From an uncultured Aquabacterium sp. (GTDB lineage: Bacteria > Pseudomonadota > Gammaproteobacteria > Burkholderiales > Burkholderiaceae_C), in assembly GCF_913773725.1 (NCBI RefSeq), contig NZ_CAJYGK010000161.1, positions 62,001-126,000 of the forward strand: a DNA stretch of 64,000 nucleotides. The letters run 5' to 3'. The stretch's first letter is position 1, and each line of letters opens with the position of its first letter. The translations under genes and the position numbers were made by a program. Positions 33,653 to 41,919 of this stretch are shown one piece after another. Below the pieces are notes generated by a model. The model ran no database searches. It saw only the letters and a list, made by a program, of their open reading frames with translations, and had not been told where the DNA came from.

Positions 33653-35083
33653 TCAGCGGGCGAGCAAGCGATTGCGAGAAACCGAAACCTGTTCGACGAT
33701 GCGGCCCGTACGCAGGCTGCCGGGCTTTGCGCTGGCATCAGGCAACACGGCCAGAACCGGCAGCCCGAGCTTGCTTGCTACTTCCTGTTCGCCACGCAGC
33801 CTCGGTGTCACAAGCTCAAGCAGCAGGCTGGTTGCGATGGCCAGCAAGGTACCCAGCACCAAGGCGACGGCCAAAGTCAGCTTGACATTGGGAGACGATG
33901 GGAAGGCAGGGGCACTCGCGTCTCGCAGCATGGAGACGTTCGTCTGATTGTTCTGGCTTTCCAGGCTGGTCTGGCTCACCCGGGCCATGACGAGGTCGTA
34001 GTTCCGTTGTGCATGTTCGACCTCGCGTTCAAGCACGGCCATGTCATCACGGCCAGCCTTGAGTCGGAGCACCTTCGCTCGTTGCGCGTCAAGTTCGGCT
34101 CTGACCTGCGCGAGACGGGCCTGGTTGATGTCGGTGGTCACGCCAACGCTGGACGTGACACGTCGCGTTTCGGAATCGATGCGGCGACGCAACTCCTGAA
34201 TATTGGCGCGCAGTTCGACGACGGAAGGGTGCCGATCACCAAATCGCGCATCCATTTCCTGCAGTTTGGCCTCCTGACGAGCCAGATCCGTTGTCAGGCC
34301 CACCAGGACGGGGTTGGACAGCGCTTCCGTTGTGCGGTCCCCGCGCTGCTCGGCAGCGGCCTTGCGGCTGACGGATTCGCTGACGATGGCCTGAAGGGAC
34401 ACCACTTGGCTGGAGAGTTCGTTCAAGCGTGCATTCTCGACATCGAGGCGCTCGTCAGTCGACGTGATGCCGCTCTGCTGCTGATACGTGGACAGCTTTG
34501 CGCGGGCCTTCTCAAGCGCGTCGCGGGCCTGCCGGGCACGGTCATCGAAAAAGTTGGTGTACTGCTTTGCGGGCTCGACGCGGAGTTCCAGGGTCACATC
34601 CATGTAAGCCTTCACGATCGCATTCGTGACAAGCGCGGCAAAGGCTGGCTCGGTCGCGGTGTAACTGACGCTGATGATGTTGGAATCCTTCGACGGCTTA
34701 ACGTCGAGTCGGGACTGGATCAACTGAGCCAACCACGCTTCGAAGTCGCCCTTTCCACCTGTGGCGTCATTCCACTGCGCGCGCACTTGCCGGTTCTCGG
34801 TGATACGGATTGCACGCATGGCGCGTTTGACGACCCGCTCGCTCCGCACGATGTCTGCCTGGGTCAGGATGACACTTGAGGAGCCAGTCAGAGGCACCAC
34901 ATTGCCATTGATGGGATCAAAGGCGCCGTTATTGCGCCCGTCTACCAACACGGTAGCGGTGGCGGTGTACTGCGAAGGCAGCAACAGGACCGTCAGGCCT
35001 GCGGCAATCAGCACGGCAACCAAGATGCTCACGCTGAGCAGCCAGCGGGCTTTGAGGACGAGAACAAGCTGCTTGAAGGTCAT
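33653..35083 (-). CDS. epsF: chain-length determinant protein EpsF (Wzz/GNVR)
   Basis: A polysaccharide co-polymerase of 476 residues that sets polymer length together with EpsG. It has an N-terminal membrane helix (about 13-34, LLSVSILVAVLIAAGLTVLL), a Wzz domain, long periplasmic coiled coils (about 165-380), a GNVR-like segment, and a C-terminal helix (LTLAVALVLGTLLAIATSLLL) near 415. It ends with a short cytoplasmic tail. It is the first gene of the minus-strand arm that runs to 23.1 kb, and its leader contains the inverted repeats and promoter-like element described separately. Confidence 0.88.
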   Translation of the reverse strand: MTFKQLVLVLKARWLLSVSILVAVLIAAGLTVLLLPSQYTATATVLVDGRNNGAFDPINGNVVPLTGSSSVILTQADIVRSERVVKRAMRAIRITENRQVRAQWNDATGGKGDFEAWLAQLIQSRLDVKPSKDSNIISVSYTATEPAFAALVTNAIVKAYMDVTLELRVEPAKQYTNFFDDRARQARDALEKARAKLSTYQQQSGITSTDERLDVENARLNELSSQVVSLQAIVSESVSRKAAAEQRGDRTTEALSNPVLVGLTTDLARQEAKLQEMDARFGDRHPSVVELRANIQELRRRIDSETRRVTSSVGVTTDINQARLAQVRAELDAQRAKVLRLKAGRDDMAVLEREVEHAQRNYDLVMARVSQTSLESQNNQTNVSMLRDASAPAFPSSPNVKLTLAVALVLGTLLAIATSLLLELVTPRLRGEQEVASKLGLPVLAVLPDASAKPGSLRTGRIVEQVSVSRNRLLAR

Positions 35084-35153
35084 GTTGAATGCTTAGATGG
35101 ACGAGGTGCGAGCGCGCGACATGAATCTATCTCTTTCCCGGCACGTAACGCGT

Positions 35154-35169
35154 TGAAAGTTGCGTGCCA
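35154..35169 (-). promoter_or_regulatory. sigma-54-like promoter upstream of epsF (imperfect)
   Basis: Minus strand reads TGGCACG-CAAC-TTTCA. The -24 element is perfect, but the -12 element has TTTC where TTGC is expected, breaking the key GC. It lies 71 bases upstream of the epsF start and inside the inverted repeats. Inference only; a weak promoter or a chance match are both possible. Confidence 0.35.
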
Positions 35170-35355
35170 GGACGCACGCCCCTCACTACGGGGGGGCGGA
35201 AGAAGCCTCCGCACAACTATGTGAGCATCGCAGGACACACGGCTAACTTCTAGCAACAAATTGTGACAAAGTCCCGGCTGTGCGGAACTCCCGCAACTTG
35301 ATGTGCTTTTCGCGAACAGCGTGGGTGCCGCTGCGGCTCCCTTTGCTCATTGTCC

Positions 35356-35374
35356 GAAAATGAGAATCAGTTGC
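35356..35374 (+). promoter_or_regulatory. Fur-box-like site
   Basis: GAAAATGAGAATCAGTTGC agrees with the 19-bp Fur consensus at about 14 positions by eye. It lies 92 bases upstream of the AraC-type regulator start. Iron control of that regulator would follow if the site is real. Confidence 0.3.
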
Positions 35375-35466
35375 GTTTTTAGTTAGCAACGTACAAAACC
35401 CGTTCAAACACGGGGGTGTACCCCGCATAATCGGTTGACTAAATCAGGCGATCGGTGAGAGCGGTC

Positions 35467-36558
35467 ATGAGTCAAAAGACGTCATCTCGAGGAAACATCT
35501 GGGATTTCCGCCGTGGCATAGCCACAGCGCGGGTGTTGACGCAAGTGGGGTTCGACCACGGCGTGAGCGTCGATGCCATGCTTCAGCACACGGGGATCAC
35601 CCGGGCCGTGCTGGACGATCCGGGCAGCGAGATCGAGGCCTTGCAGGAGGTCCAGCTGATCCGCAACCTGATCACCGAGCTGCCGCACCTGCCCACGCTG
35701 GGCCTGATCGCCGGCACGCGTTACCACGTGACCACCTACGGGCTGTGGGGCTTCGCCCTGCTGAGCAGCCCGACGCTGGGTGCGGCCGTGAGCATGGGTT
35801 CGCGCATGCTGAACCACACGTTCGCGCTGACCACGAACACGGTGGAGCAGCTGGACAGCGTGGTGAACATCACCTACCAGAGCGACCACCTGCCGCCGGA
35901 CGTGCGGCAGTTCATCGTCGACCGCGACCGTGCCGCCGCCGTGACGCTGCAGCGCGAGATCATGGGTCGCCCCCTGCCCTACAACCGCGTCGAGATGCGG
36001 CGGCCCGAGCCTTCGCCCGAGGTGGCGGCGGCCTACACCGAGCTGTTCGGCATCCGCCCCTTGTTCGGCCAGGCCCGCGAGGCTGGCAGCTTCGACGCCA
36101 GCCACCTGCACATGCCGCTGCCGCAGGCCGACGCCCACACCATGCAGCTGTGCGAGCAGATGTGCCGCCGCCTGGTGGATGCGCGCAAGGCCCGCACGGG
36201 CGTGGCCGCCGCGGTGCGCAACCGCCTGATGCGCACGCCGGGCCACATCCCCGACATGGAGGAGATTGCGGCCGAGATGCGCATGACCTCGCGCACGCTG
36301 CGCCGGCATCTGACGGCCGAGGGGGCCACGTTCCGCACGCTGCTGGAAGAGGTGCGCTCGACCCTGGCCGAGGAGCTGATGGCCAGCGCCACGCTGACGC
36401 ACGGCGAGATTGCCGAGCGGCTGGGCTATGCGGATGTCACGACCTTCATCGAGGCCTTCCGGCGCTGGAAGGGCGTGGCGCCCAGCACGTTCCGGCGGGA
36501 ACAGGGCTTGCCACCGCCGTCGAGCGGGCAGTTGCGGCGGCGGTTCATTCCGCGCTGA
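35467..36558 (+). CDS. AraC-family transcriptional regulator
   Basis: A 363-residue cytoplasmic regulator. An N-terminal arabinose-binding-like domain of the ArgR/OruR type spans about residues 15-210 (VLTQVGFDHGVSVDAMLQHTGI is its usual opening), and a C-terminal double helix-turn-helix lies at about 255-340 (EIAAEMRMTSRTLRRHL and EIAERLGYADVTTFIEAFRRW). ATG 35467 is preferred over GTG 35455 because GAGAG is well spaced before it. It is divergent from the exopolysaccharide operon; whether it controls that operon is a guess. It is separated from the HDOD gene by 113 bases with a hairpin. Confidence 0.88.
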   Translation: MSQKTSSRGNIWDFRRGIATARVLTQVGFDHGVSVDAMLQHTGITRAVLDDPGSEIEALQEVQLIRNLITELPHLPTLGLIAGTRYHVTTYGLWGFALLSSPTLGAAVSMGSRMLNHTFALTTNTVEQLDSVVNITYQSDHLPPDVRQFIVDRDRAAAVTLQREIMGRPLPYNRVEMRRPEPSPEVAAAYTELFGIRPLFGQAREAGSFDASHLHMPLPQADAHTMQLCEQMCRRLVDARKARTGVAAAVRNRLMRTPGHIPDMEEIAAEMRMTSRTLRRHLTAEGATFRTLLEEVRSTLAEELMASATLTHGEIAERLGYADVTTFIEAFRRWKGVAPSTFRREQGLPPPSSGQLRRRFIPR

Positions 36559-36577
36559 GGGGCGGCGATTTCGCCCC
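36559..36577 (+). terminator. possible terminator hairpin after AraC-type gene
   Basis: GGGGCG (36559-36564) pairs with CGCCCC (36572-36577) around a 7-nt loop, directly after the stop codon. No T-run follows. Confidence 0.35.
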
Positions 36578-36671
36578 AAGGCGAGAGATAGCGCACGTTT
36601 TGCCGGCGATGTCCGGCTTTCTGCGCCCCTGCGAACAGCCTAGACTGCCCCGGTAGACAGGAAAGCCGACC

Positions 36672-37502
36672 ATGAGCATCGCTCCCCAGCTGCGCAACCT
36701 GAACATCGATCTGCCGGCGTGCCCGAACACGCTGGTGAAGCTGTCCTTGCTGATGGCCGACGACGAGAGTTCGGTCGACCAGCTGGCAGGGCTGATCGAG
36801 ACGGACATGGCCTTGTCGTCTGCGGTGGTGCGCACGGTGAACTCGGCGCTGTTCGGCCTGCTCAAGCGGGTGGAGACGGTGCACGAGGCGATCCGCTACC
36901 TGGGCATGGCGCAGGTGGCCGGCCTGACCTACGAGATCGGCCTGCGCGGGGCGTTTCCGCCCAGCCCGACGCTGCAACGCATCTGGGATCGCGCGGGGGT
37001 GCGTGGCTTGGCCATGAGCCGCATTGCGCGCCAGCTGGACGTGGACCCGTGGCTGGCGCATACCGCCGGCCTGTTTGCCGAATCGGGCCGCGCGGTGCTG
37101 TACGTGTACGACAGCACGCGCTACACCGAGCTGGAAACGCAGGCGGAGAACGAAGACGAGGCGCTGTTGTGCGCCGCCGAGATCGAGGCCTTCGGCGTGA
37201 GCCATTCGGCGCTGGGCGCCGCGATGGTGCAGTCGTGGGGCCTGTCGCGGGATGTGGCCGACACGGTGCGCGCTCGCCCGCACACACCCAGTCAGTGGAC
37301 GCAGGAGCGGCCGACGGTGCAGCGGCTGCTGACGATCGACGCGGCCGTGGACAACCTGCTGCTGAACCCGGCACGGATGCAGTCGACCGAGGCGGTGTGG
37401 GCCGAGCTGGAGCCGGTGGCGGCCCAGGTGGGCCTGCATTTCCAGGCGTTTCAGCTGGCCACGATGCGGGTGTGCGAACGCCTGAACATGCAGCAGGGCT
37501 AG
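36672..37502 (+). CDS. HDOD domain protein
   Basis: A 276-residue single-domain HDOD protein. The fold is related to HD phosphohydrolases but lacks the catalytic HD residues. The characteristic opening LPACPNTLVKLSLLMADDESSVDQLAGLIETDMALSS is followed by VVRTVNSALFG and AIRYLGMAQVAGL. HDOD proteins usually act in signalling, often with c-di-GMP or chemotaxis systems, and two diguanylate cyclases lie 10 kb away. Partner and ligand cannot be read from sequence. Its stop overlaps that of the convergent racemase gene by 4 bp. Confidence 0.87.
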   Translation: MSIAPQLRNLNIDLPACPNTLVKLSLLMADDESSVDQLAGLIETDMALSSAVVRTVNSALFGLLKRVETVHEAIRYLGMAQVAGLTYEIGLRGAFPPSPTLQRIWDRAGVRGLAMSRIARQLDVDPWLAHTAGLFAESGRAVLYVYDSTRYTELETQAENEDEALLCAAEIEAFGVSHSALGAAMVQSWGLSRDVADTVRARPHTPSQWTQERPTVQRLLTIDAAVDNLLLNPARMQSTEAVWAELEPVAAQVGLHFQAFQLATMRVCERLNMQQG

Positions 37503-38185
37503 GCCACGGCCACTCGGCGCAGCCAGCGGGCCCCGGCTTCGACGCTGTCGATCACAGGCACGGAAGGCACGGGCGCCAGGCGGCTGGCCCAGCCTCCCAG
37601 GGCGGCGCCACCCAGGATGACGGCATCCAGGGGCCGCGCCCGATGGGCTTGCGCCGCCACGACATCGACGCACGCGGAAGACAGCTCGGCCAGGGCCTGA
37701 TCGGGCGCGGCCCGCAGGGCGCCGCCGGAGGCCGCCACGGTGTGCACCGCCATCAGGCCGCGTGGGGTCTGCTCGCCATGCAGGCGCAGGCCGCGGGCCA
37801 GGCGTTCGAGCATCGGGCCCCAGGCCGCTCCCCCGGTCACGATGGCAAAGGGGCCGATGGCTTCGGCCTCGCGCATGGCGGCTTCGGCCAGGCCCATGAC
37901 GGGCACGCCGGCCACCTCGCGCAGCGCCCACACGCCCGGATCCCCGAAACACGCCACGAGCACGGCCAACGGCCGGCCGTGCTGCTGCACGTGGGCATGC
38001 CAGGCATCAAGCACGGCATGGGCGGCGATCAGGTAGGTCTGTTCGCTGGCGATGTAGTCAGCCCCGAACGGCGCGGTGGCGCCCCGCACGGCCACACCCG
38101 TGTCCTGAAACGAAGGGGCCACCAGGGCCACGAGTTCGTCCGTCAGGTCGGCGCGCGTGTTGGGGTTGAGGAGCAGGACGTGCAT
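37499..38185 (-). CDS. Asp/Glu/hydantoin racemase-family protein lacking the second catalytic Cys
   Basis: A 228-residue cytoplasmic protein of the Asp/Glu/hydantoin racemase superfamily. It opens with MHVLLLNPNTRADLTDELV. The first catalytic cysteine is present in VLVACFGDPG near residue 80, but the second conserved block, usually G-C-x, reads VILGGAALGGWA, so the partner cysteine is Gly. A two-base racemase would not work without it, so it may be a decarboxylase-like or isomerase-like variant or an inactive member. It is the last gene of the transporter operon, 11 bases after the GntR gene, suggesting it acts on the imported compound. Confidence 0.8.
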   Translation of the reverse strand: MHVLLLNPNTRADLTDELVALVAPSFQDTGVAVRGATAPFGADYIASEQTYLIAAHAVLDAWHAHVQQHGRPLAVLVACFGDPGVWALREVAGVPVMGLAEAAMREAEAIGPFAIVTGGAAWGPMLERLARGLRLHGEQTPRGLMAVHTVAASGGALRAAPDQALAELSSACVDVVAAQAHRARPLDAVILGGAALGGWASRLAPVPSVPVIDSVEAGARWLRRVAVA

Positions 38186-38196
38186 GGGGTGGCGGC

Positions 38197-39015
38197 TCAG
38201 GCCGGGCTGGCCGGGCCGCGGGGACGACGCCCGCGGCGAGGGGTGGTCAGGGCATCGAACACATCGGGTTGCGCGGGCTCGGGCTGGTTGAAGCACAGGC
38301 CGGCTTCGATGTGGGCAAGGTGGTCGGTCATGAGGCGCACGGCGTGGTCGGTGGCCTCGGCCGCATTACCCTGGGCCGCGCGCAGCGCCGACAGCAGGCC
38401 GCGGTGTTCGTCGCAGCGGCAGGCCTGCACCCAGCGCACGGGCGTGGCGCTGGCGGGCGGGCGGCTGCGCTCGACCGGGGCGTAGCTCATGAGGATCAGG
38501 CTGGTGCGCGACACCAGCTTGTGCAGGAAGCGGGCAAAGGTCTGGTGGCCGGCGGCATCGGCCAGCAGCAGGTGGAAGCGGCCGGACTGGCGCAGCGCCA
38601 TGGCATGGTCACCGCGCTGGCGGGCGTCTTCTTCGGCTTCGATGCAGGCGGCCAAGGCCTTGAGCGCCTGGGTGCGGGCGCGGCCGGCGGTGTGCTCGAT
38701 GAAGCGGCGCACCAGCAGGGCCTCGACCACGCTGCGGGCTTCGAACACCTCGCGTGCTTCGGTGACGGTGGGCTCGGCAATGCTGGCGCCCTTGTTGGGC
38801 TGGATGGTGACGACCTGCTCTTGCGCCAGGCGGATCAGCACCTGGCGGATGCGGGTGCGCGACACGCCGAAGGCCTGGCCGAGCTTGTCTTCCACCAGTT
38901 TGGTGCCAGGCAGCAGGCGCTGATCGACGATGGCCTCGATCAGGCGTTCGTAGATGTCGTCATCGGACAGCGTGGCGGCGGTGGCTGGCACGGAATCGTC
39001 GTCGGGCGCGGTCAT
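38197..39015 (-). CDS. GntR-family regulator (FadR/FCD type)
   Basis: A 272-residue regulator. A winged helix-turn-helix lies at about residues 15-80 (LVEDKLGQAFGVSRTRIRQVLIRLAQE, VTIQPNKGASIAEPT), followed by an FCD ligand-binding domain at about 85-225 with EDARQRGDHAMALRQSGRFHLLLADAAGH, including the Asp and His expected to bind a metal. The C-terminal tail is basic. It lies within the transporter operon, 33 bases after potC, so it probably autoregulates it in response to the substrate or a catabolite. The TTGCATACA repeats upstream of potA are possible binding sites. Confidence 0.88.
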   Translation of the reverse strand: MTAPDDDSVPATAATLSDDDIYERLIEAIVDQRLLPGTKLVEDKLGQAFGVSRTRIRQVLIRLAQEQVVTIQPNKGASIAEPTVTEAREVFEARSVVEALLVRRFIEHTAGRARTQALKALAACIEAEEDARQRGDHAMALRQSGRFHLLLADAAGHQTFARFLHKLVSRTSLILMSYAPVERSRPPASATPVRWVQACRCDEHRGLLSALRAAQGNAAEATDHAVRLMTDHLAHIEAGLCFNQPEPAQPDVFDALTTPRRGRRPRGPASPA

Positions 39016-39048
39016 GGCGGGGCTCCGGTCGGGCGGTTGCAGTGTCGG

Positions 39049-39915
39049 TCAGGTGGCGCGGGTGCGGCGGCGCATCAGGGCCACGCCGGCCAGCGCCACG
39101 AAGATCACCAGCAGCGAGGTGACGGTGGTGAGCGTGCCCAGCGCGTAGATGGACGGGGTGGTGACGGTGGTGGTCAGGCCCTGCAGTTCGAGCGGCAGGG
39201 TGTTGAGGTCGCCGATGGCCTGGGAGGACCGGGCGATTTCGTCCCAGCTGAGGGTGAAGCCGAACATGCCGACGCCCACGAGCGAAGGCCCGATCAGCGG
39301 CAGCACGACGTGGCGCAGCGTCTGCCAGGGGGTGGCACCCAGGTCGCGAGCGGCTTCTTCGTAGGCCGGGTTGAAGCGGTTGAAGACGGCGAACATGATG
39401 AGCATGCCGAAGGGCAGCGTCCAGGTCAGGTGCGCGCCCAGGCCCGAGGTGTACAGGCCCATGAGGGTGGTGTAGGCCTCGAGGGCGTCCGTCCATTCCC
39501 ACTGCTCGAGCAGGCCCTTGACGAGGGTGTCGAACAGGCGGAACTGCAGGCCGATGCCCAGGGAGATGATGATGCTGGGCATGATGAGGCTGGCCACCGA
39601 GCTGTAGAACAGCACGCCGCTGCCTTTGAAGCCCTTGCGGAAGGCCAGGCCCGCCATCAGCGAGATCAGCACCGTGAGGGCCATGACGACGGCGCCCAGC
39701 GCCAGCGAACGCTGCACGGCCGCGCCGATGTCGACCACGCCCAGGCCCTTGAACAGCTCTTCATACCAGTGCAGCGACAGGCCGCGCATGGGAAAGGTCA
39801 GGCCGCCTTCGGGGCCCTGGAAGCTGAGCACGAAGATGGTGATGACGGGGCCATAGAGGAAGAGCACATAGAGCCCGAAGACCAGGGCCAGAGGCCAGAA
39901 GCCGCGTTTGTTCAT
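39049..39915 (-). CDS. potC: polyamine-type ABC transporter permease, PotC-like
   Basis: A 288-residue inner-membrane permease with six predicted helices. The conserved cytoplasmic EAA loop reads YEEAARDLGATPWQTLRHVVLPL near residue 195 and contacts the ATPase. The PotC-type N-terminus GFWPLALVFGLYVLFLYGPVITIFVLSFQ supports the assignment. ATG 39915 lies 1 base from the potB stop, giving tight coupling. It pairs with PotB to form the channel for the substrate delivered by the binding protein at 42-43 kb. Confidence 0.88.
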   Translation of the reverse strand: MNKRGFWPLALVFGLYVLFLYGPVITIFVLSFQGPEGGLTFPMRGLSLHWYEELFKGLGVVDIGAAVQRSLALGAVVMALTVLISLMAGLAFRKGFKGSGVLFYSSVASLIMPSIIISLGIGLQFRLFDTLVKGLLEQWEWTDALEAYTTLMGLYTSGLGAHLTWTLPFGMLIMFAVFNRFNPAYEEAARDLGATPWQTLRHVVLPLIGPSLVGVGMFGFTLSWDEIARSSQAIGDLNTLPLELQGLTTTVTTPSIYALGTLTTVTSLLVIFVALAGVALMRRRTRAT

Positions 39916-39916
39916 G

Positions 39917-40789
39917 TCAGAGTTCCTTGCGCAGGTCGACCAGGCGGTTGAGCGCGGCGATGATGAGCAGCACCACGCCCAGCAGCACGACAGCATTGGC
40001 CGCGGCCAGCGGGAACTGCAGGTACGAGGTCTGCACCTGGATGGTCTTGCCGACCGAGGCAATCTGCTGGCCGCCCATGACGCCCACGGTGACGAAATCG
40101 CCCATCACCAGGGTGATGACGAAGATGGAGCCGATCAGGATGCCGGTGCGGCACAGGGGCACGATGACGTGCCACAGCGTCTGCCAGGCGCTGGCGCCGC
40201 AGTCGTCGGCGGCTTCGATCAGCGCGCGGTCGATCTTCATCATCGAGTTGAAGATGGGCACCATCATGAAAGTGGTGTTGAGGTGCACGAAGGCGAGCAC
40301 CACCGAGAAATCGGAATACAGCAGCCACTCGATGGGCTGGTTGATGAGGCCCAGGTCCATCAGCGTGGTGTTGACCCAGCCGTGGCGGCCCAGCAGCGGG
40401 ATCCACGAGATCATGCGGATGACGTTGGACGTCCAGAACGGGATGGTCATGACGGTGAAGAGCACCGTCTGCGCGGCCACGCTGGGCACGTGGAAGGCGA
40501 CGAAGTAGGCCAGCGTGAAACCCAGCACCAGCGTGATGGCCCACACGAGCGCGCAGAACTTCAGCGTGGACAGGTAGGTCTTGACGGTGGTGCACAGCTC
40601 GCCATCGGGAGGGTTGAAGCAGCCATCGAACAGCGCCGTGTAGTTGGCCAGGGTGAAGCCGGGCTCGAGCGTGTACTCGTTCTGCGGCCAGAAGCTCACG
40701 GCGGCCACCAGCAGCAGCGGCATCACGAAAAAGACCAGGAAGACCACGCCCATGGGCGTGGCCTGCAGCCAGGAAGGAAGTGCTTTCAT
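39917..40789 (-). CDS. potB: polyamine-type ABC transporter permease, PotB-like
   Basis: A 290-residue inner-membrane permease with six predicted helices. The EAA loop is LIEAADDCGASAWQTLWHVIVPL near residue 195. ATG 40789 with GAGG 7 bases upstream is preferred over an in-frame upstream start. It follows the porin gene by 60 bases and is coupled to potC. A large periplasmic loop with two Cys (CFNPPDGELC) lies after helix 1, which is common in Burkholderiales PotB proteins. Confidence 0.88.
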   Translation of the reverse strand: MKALPSWLQATPMGVVFLVFFVMPLLLVAAVSFWPQNEYTLEPGFTLANYTALFDGCFNPPDGELCTTVKTYLSTLKFCALVWAITLVLGFTLAYFVAFHVPSVAAQTVLFTVMTIPFWTSNVIRMISWIPLLGRHGWVNTTLMDLGLINQPIEWLLYSDFSVVLAFVHLNTTFMMVPIFNSMMKIDRALIEAADDCGASAWQTLWHVIVPLCRTGILIGSIFVITLVMGDFVTVGVMGGQQIASVGKTIQVQTSYLQFPLAAANAVVLLGVVLLIIAALNRLVDLRKEL

Positions 40790-40849
40790 GCTGGGGCCTC
40801 GTGCAAGCAAGGCCCACGCCGCCAGGACGTGAGCACCTGCTCAGGTTTC

Positions 40850-41899
40850 TCAGAACGCGTGGGTGATGCCGGCGGTGAGGACCGTCTGGCTCTGGCCGGC
40901 CTTGCCCGCGAAACCACGCCCTTGCGTGACGAAGGCGAAATCGGCGTTGCCCGAGTTGTTCAGGAAGATCACGTTGGCGTTCAGCGTGGTGCGCTTGGAC
41001 AGGGCATAGGCGCCGCGGGCACGGAAGAAGGCGGTGTCGTCGTCGCTGTCCTTCTTGTCGTACTTCACGTAGTCCAGGCTGAGGGAGGCCTGGGCGCTGA
41101 GCGGCACGTCCACCCCGAAATCGACGACGTTGGCCTTGTAGGTGCCCGCCGCGGTGACGTCCTTCACATCGGCTGTGGCCACGCCCACCCGGGCCTTGAC
41201 CGCGCCGAACTGGTAGGACGCGCCCAGCGCGTACATGGTGGTGGCGCCGACACCGGCCGTGGGACTCTTGGCCGAGTACGCCACGCCGCCGACACCGACC
41301 GGGCCTTCGGCGTAGTTGAGGGCCGCCTGGAAGGTCTGCCCGGCGGAGGTGCGGCCGGCCTGCTCGCCCAGGCCGTAGAACAGGCCGGCTTCGACGCCGC
41401 CGATCTTGGGCGTGGTGTACTTGATGGCGTTGTTGGTCAGGTCGGACAGGGGGCCGAAGCCGCCCAGCAGGAAAGCCGAGTAGAAGCCGAAGGCAAAGTA
41501 GTTGCCCATGTAGTCGTCGGCCACGTTCCACTGTCGGCCCACGCGCACGCTGCCGAAATCACCGGCCAGGCCCACGTAAGAACCGCGGTTGAAGAAGGTA
41601 GTGCCGCCGTTGCCGGCGGTGCCGGTGTCGGGGCGCACGCTGGACTCGAGCCCGAACTGGGCCTTGAGGCCGCCGCCCAGGTCTTCGCTGCCCTTGAAGC
41701 CGATGCGCGAGTTGACGATGGCGTTGTCATCGACCTTGACGACCGAGCCGGTACTGGTGCCGTTGTAGACGTGGGTGGCACTGACCACGTCGAGGCCGAT
41801 GGCCCCGTAGACGGTGACGCTGGACTGGGCCTGGGCGACGCCGGCCAGCGCCAGCAGGGCCACGGTGAGACCGGACAGACGGAATGGGGTGTGGGACAT
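40850..41899 (-). CDS. outer-membrane porin, Gram-negative type
   Basis: A trimeric 16-strand general porin of 349 residues typical of betaproteobacteria. It has a signal peptide ending AGVAQAQ, then SSVTVYGAIGLDVV, the standard first strand. Middle strands include GSEDLGGGLKAQFGLES and VGLAGDFGSVRVGRQWN, and it ends in the aromatic outer-membrane signal TAGITHAF. GGAG lies before ATG 41899. It sits inside an ABC-transporter operon between the binding protein and potB, which is unusual and suggests it delivers the transporter's substrate across the outer membrane. Confidence 0.92.
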   Translation of the reverse strand: MSHTPFRLSGLTVALLALAGVAQAQSSVTVYGAIGLDVVSATHVYNGTSTGSVVKVDDNAIVNSRIGFKGSEDLGGGLKAQFGLESSVRPDTGTAGNGGTTFFNRGSYVGLAGDFGSVRVGRQWNVADDYMGNYFAFGFYSAFLLGGFGPLSDLTNNAIKYTTPKIGGVEAGLFYGLGEQAGRTSAGQTFQAALNYAEGPVGVGGVAYSAKSPTAGVGATTMYALGASYQFGAVKARVGVATADVKDVTAAGTYKANVVDFGVDVPLSAQASLSLDYVKYDKKDSDDDTAFFRARGAYALSKRTTLNANVIFLNNSGNADFAFVTQGRGFAGKAGQSQTVLTAGITHAF

Positions 41900-41919
41900 G
41901 AACAGGTACTCCGGGTGAA

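Larger units (their letters stand above)
35084..35466. promoter_or_regulatory. divergent control region between epsF and the AraC-type regulator
   Basis: A 383-bp gap with no coding frame I can support. It contains an imperfect 10-bp inverted repeat (35140-35149 and 35159-35168, one mismatch) overlapping a second one, GCGTGC/GCACGC (35162-35167 and 35174-35179). A sigma-54-like element lies on the minus strand and a Fur-box-like sequence on the plus side; both are listed separately. The rest is moderately AT-rich before the regulator gene. Confidence 0.5.

Noticed and set aside
36426-37952. 508-residue minus-strand frame over the AraC-type and HDOD genes
   Set aside because: Antisense shadow; both overlapped genes have conserved domains and good starts.
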